A DNA stretch of 64,000 nucleotides, taken from Hyphomicrobium sp. LHD-15. GTDB lineage: Bacteria > Pseudomonadota > Alphaproteobacteria > Rhizobiales > Hyphomicrobiaceae. Positions 62,515-64,000 of the stretch are shown here, piece after piece; position 1 is the stretch's first letter; every line of letters starts with the position of its first letter. The notes under the pieces were generated by a model that made no database searches, was not told the DNA's origin, and was given only the letters and a program-made list of their open reading frames with translations. The position numbers and the translations under genes are program-made. Location of the stretch: NCBI RefSeq assembly GCF_031157355.1, contig NZ_JAVIFT010000003.1, positions 124,001 to 188,000 of the forward strand, given 5' to 3'.

Positions 62515-63918
62515 ATGTCTGCCGATAACGGAACGATTGGCTCCTCTTCCGAAACCTTCACGGTCGGAACGGAACCCGAGAACCTACGGGCCTGGCTGAG
62601 CCATCACCGCATCGAGGAGGTCGATTGTGCGGTGCCCGATATCGCGGGCGTCGCGCGCGGCAAGACCATGCCAGCCGAAAAATTCGCCCAGCTCGGCGCC
62701 GTCCACCTGCCCATCTCGATCTTCCACCAGACCATTACCGGCGACTACGTCGGCTTCGAGGAGGGCGCCCAACAGATCCTCTACGCCGAAAGCGACCTCA
62801 TCATGGTGCCGGATCTCTCTACGATCCGCCCCGCCCCTTGGGCTTCGAGCCCGACGGCGCAGGTCATTCACGACGCCAGATGGCAGAACGGCGACCCGGT
62901 CGAGATCTCCCCGCGTAACGTCCTGAAGCGCGTCGTCGATCTCTATCGGCAGGAGGGCTGGAAACCGGTCGTCGCGCCCGAGCTTGAATTCTATCTGACC
63001 AAGACCAACCCGGATCCGGACTACCCGCTCGAGCCGCCGATGGGCCGCTCCGGACGCCCCGGCGCGGGCCGCCAGGCCTACAGCCTCGGCGCCGTCGACG
63101 AGTATGACAAGATCGTCGACGACATCTATGATTTCGCCGAACGCCAGTATCTCAAGATCGACACCATCATTCAGGAAGGCGGCGCCGCCCAGCTCGAGAT
63201 CAACCTCGTGCATGGCGATCCCGTCGATCTCGCCGATCAGATCTTCCTGTTCAAGCGCACCATCCGCGAAGCTGCCTTCACGCACAATTGCTACGCGACC
63301 TTCATGGCCAAGCCCCTCGCCAACGAGCCCGGCAGCGCCATGCACATCCATCAAAGCATCGTCGACACGAAAACCGGGCGCAATATTTTCACCAACGACG
63401 CCGGCGGCCCGACCGAGCTGTTCTATAACTTCCTGGCCGGTCAGCAGACCTACCTACCCCCCGCCATGTGCATCCTCGCGCCCTACGTCAACTCGTACCG
63501 CCGCCTCGTGCCGAACGGCGCCGCGCCGATCAACGTCGAATGGGGCCAGGACAACCGCTCGGCAGGCTTACGCGTGCCGATCTCGCCCGACAGCGCTCGC
63601 CGCGTCGAGAACCGCCTCGCCGGCGCCGATTCCAACCCGTATCTCGCTCTTGCCGTCAGCCTCGCCTGCGGCTACCTCGGCATGAAGAAGGGCCTGAAGC
63701 CGCGGGATGCAGTGATCGGAAACGCTTATCGCAATTCCCATCAGCTCCCCCGCGGTTTGCTCGAGGCCTTGACCGAATTCGAGGACTCGACCGACCTGCA
63801 CGACATCCTCAACAAGCGCTTCTGCCAGGTTTATCTGGAGCTCAAGCGCAGCGAGTTCGAGGAATTCATGCGCGTCATCAGTCCCTGGGAGCGCGAGCAT
63901 CTCTTGCTCAGCGTTTGA
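62515..63918 (+). CDS. puuA: Gamma-glutamylputrescine synthetase (PuuA-type glutamine synthetase)
   Basis: A 467-residue GS-fold ligase predicted to join glutamate to putrescine. The catalytic domain has EFYLTKTNPDPDYP, GGAAQLEINLVHGDPVDLADQ (metal ligands E and E/H), SAMHIHQSIVD and NRSAGLRVP (ATP and glutamate loops), and RRVENRLAGADSNPYLALA. The adenylylation loop of GlnA is absent. A weak A-rich ribosome site (AAGGTG) precedes the ATG. The 14-base operator in the promoter links it to potFGHI. Confidence 0.92.
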   Translation: MSADNGTIGSSSETFTVGTEPENLRAWLSHHRIEEVDCAVPDIAGVARGKTMPAEKFAQLGAVHLPISIFHQTITGDYVGFEEGAQQILYAESDLIMVPDLSTIRPAPWASSPTAQVIHDARWQNGDPVEISPRNVLKRVVDLYRQEGWKPVVAPELEFYLTKTNPDPDYPLEPPMGRSGRPGAGRQAYSLGAVDEYDKIVDDIYDFAERQYLKIDTIIQEGGAAQLEINLVHGDPVDLADQIFLFKRTIREAAFTHNCYATFMAKPLANEPGSAMHIHQSIVDTKTGRNIFTNDAGGPTELFYNFLAGQQTYLPPAMCILAPYVNSYRRLVPNGAAPINVEWGQDNRSAGLRVPISPDSARRVENRLAGADSNPYLALAVSLACGYLGMKKGLKPRDAVIGNAYRNSHQLPRGLLEALTEFEDSTDLHDILNKRFCQVYLELKRSEFEEFMRVISPWEREHLLLSV

Positions 63919-64000
63919 TCGGACGCAACCGCCGAAGCAAGAGCCCGTTGAGGACAAAGGAATTGGAAAGCGTAACGCCAGCCATCGGCAAAGCCTCGAA
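63908..64000 (-). CDS. C-terminal end of probable heavy-metal P-type ATPase (cut by window edge)
   Basis: Thirty residues before the stop at 63908 read FEALPMAGVTLSNSFVLNGLL then LRRLRPIKR. This resembles the C-terminal end of copper/heavy-metal P-type ATPases, where the last membrane helix is followed by a short S/N-rich and basic tail. The gene continues beyond the window and converges on puuA, sharing 11 bases. The visible part is too short to be certain. Confidence 0.5.
   Translation of the reverse strand, partial: FEALPMAGVTLSNSFVLNGLLLRRLRPIKR

Overview
The window is high-GC DNA with dense, mostly short-spaced genes typical of an alphaproteobacterium, most likely Hyphomicrobiales (Rhizobiales); genus cannot be fixed from sequence alone. 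Clues are a GTTC-N7-GTTC LexA box before an imuA-imuB-dnaE2 cassette, a GcvA-like LysR regulator, AttEFGH-like transport genes, a molbindin and palindromic intergenic repeats of a rhizobial type. I see no rRNA, tRNA, phage, insertion sequence or CRISPR array.

Layout. (1) 1-4053: a betaine/choline-type ABC importer (binding protein, ATPase, start of the permease) divergent from a DeoR regulator, plus an inositol-monophosphatase-like enzyme. (2) 4242-8143: a dimethylglycine/sarcosine-dehydrogenase-like flavoenzyme, a choline-kinase-like phosphotransferase and an SRPBCC protein. (3) 8173-13812: the SOS mutagenesis cassette with a perfect LexA box. (4) 13864-17014: a TonB-dependent receptor with a ModE-type molybdate operator in its promoter, then a molbindin (mop) and a secreted protein. 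This is the most interesting locus: the sequence suggests an outer-membrane uptake system controlled by molybdenum or tungsten. (5) 17370-24539: an RND pump, a two-component system and two small secreted proteins. (6) 33317-24661 (minus strand): a tightly packed operon with a molybdenum hydroxylase (iorA/iorB type), XdhC, a MocA-type cytidylyltransferase and an Att/Lol-like ABC exporter with its lipocalin-like partner.

(7) 33572-38564: a LysR regulator divergent from an agmatinase with a shared inverted-repeat operator, an Old Yellow Enzyme, a pirin and WrbA. (8) 38735-43462: a class III nucleotide cyclase with TPRs facing an OmpA-like/caspase-like gene pair, and an outer-membrane barrel protein. 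(9) 43937-49860: RecQ, release factor 3 and an unusual membrane-inserted alpha/beta hydrolase. (10) 50197-55620: an exported protein coupled to an amino acid permease, a secreted hydrolase and a soluble chemoreceptor. (11) 55712-63918: a putrescine utilisation regulon (PuuB-like oxidase, PotFGHI-like importer, GntR regulator, gamma-glutamylputrescine synthetase) in which two promoters share the identical 10-bp palindrome TGTGATCACA. The window ends in the 3' end of a probable metal P-type ATPase.

Two themes recur. Molybdenum appears in the Mo-box/receptor/molbindin locus and, 7.6 kb beyond its end, in the Mo-hydroxylase maturation operon. Polyamines appear in the agmatinase (which would make putrescine) and in the putrescine import and gamma-glutamylation regulon. 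Functions are inferred from translated sequence and remembered family features; no database search was run.
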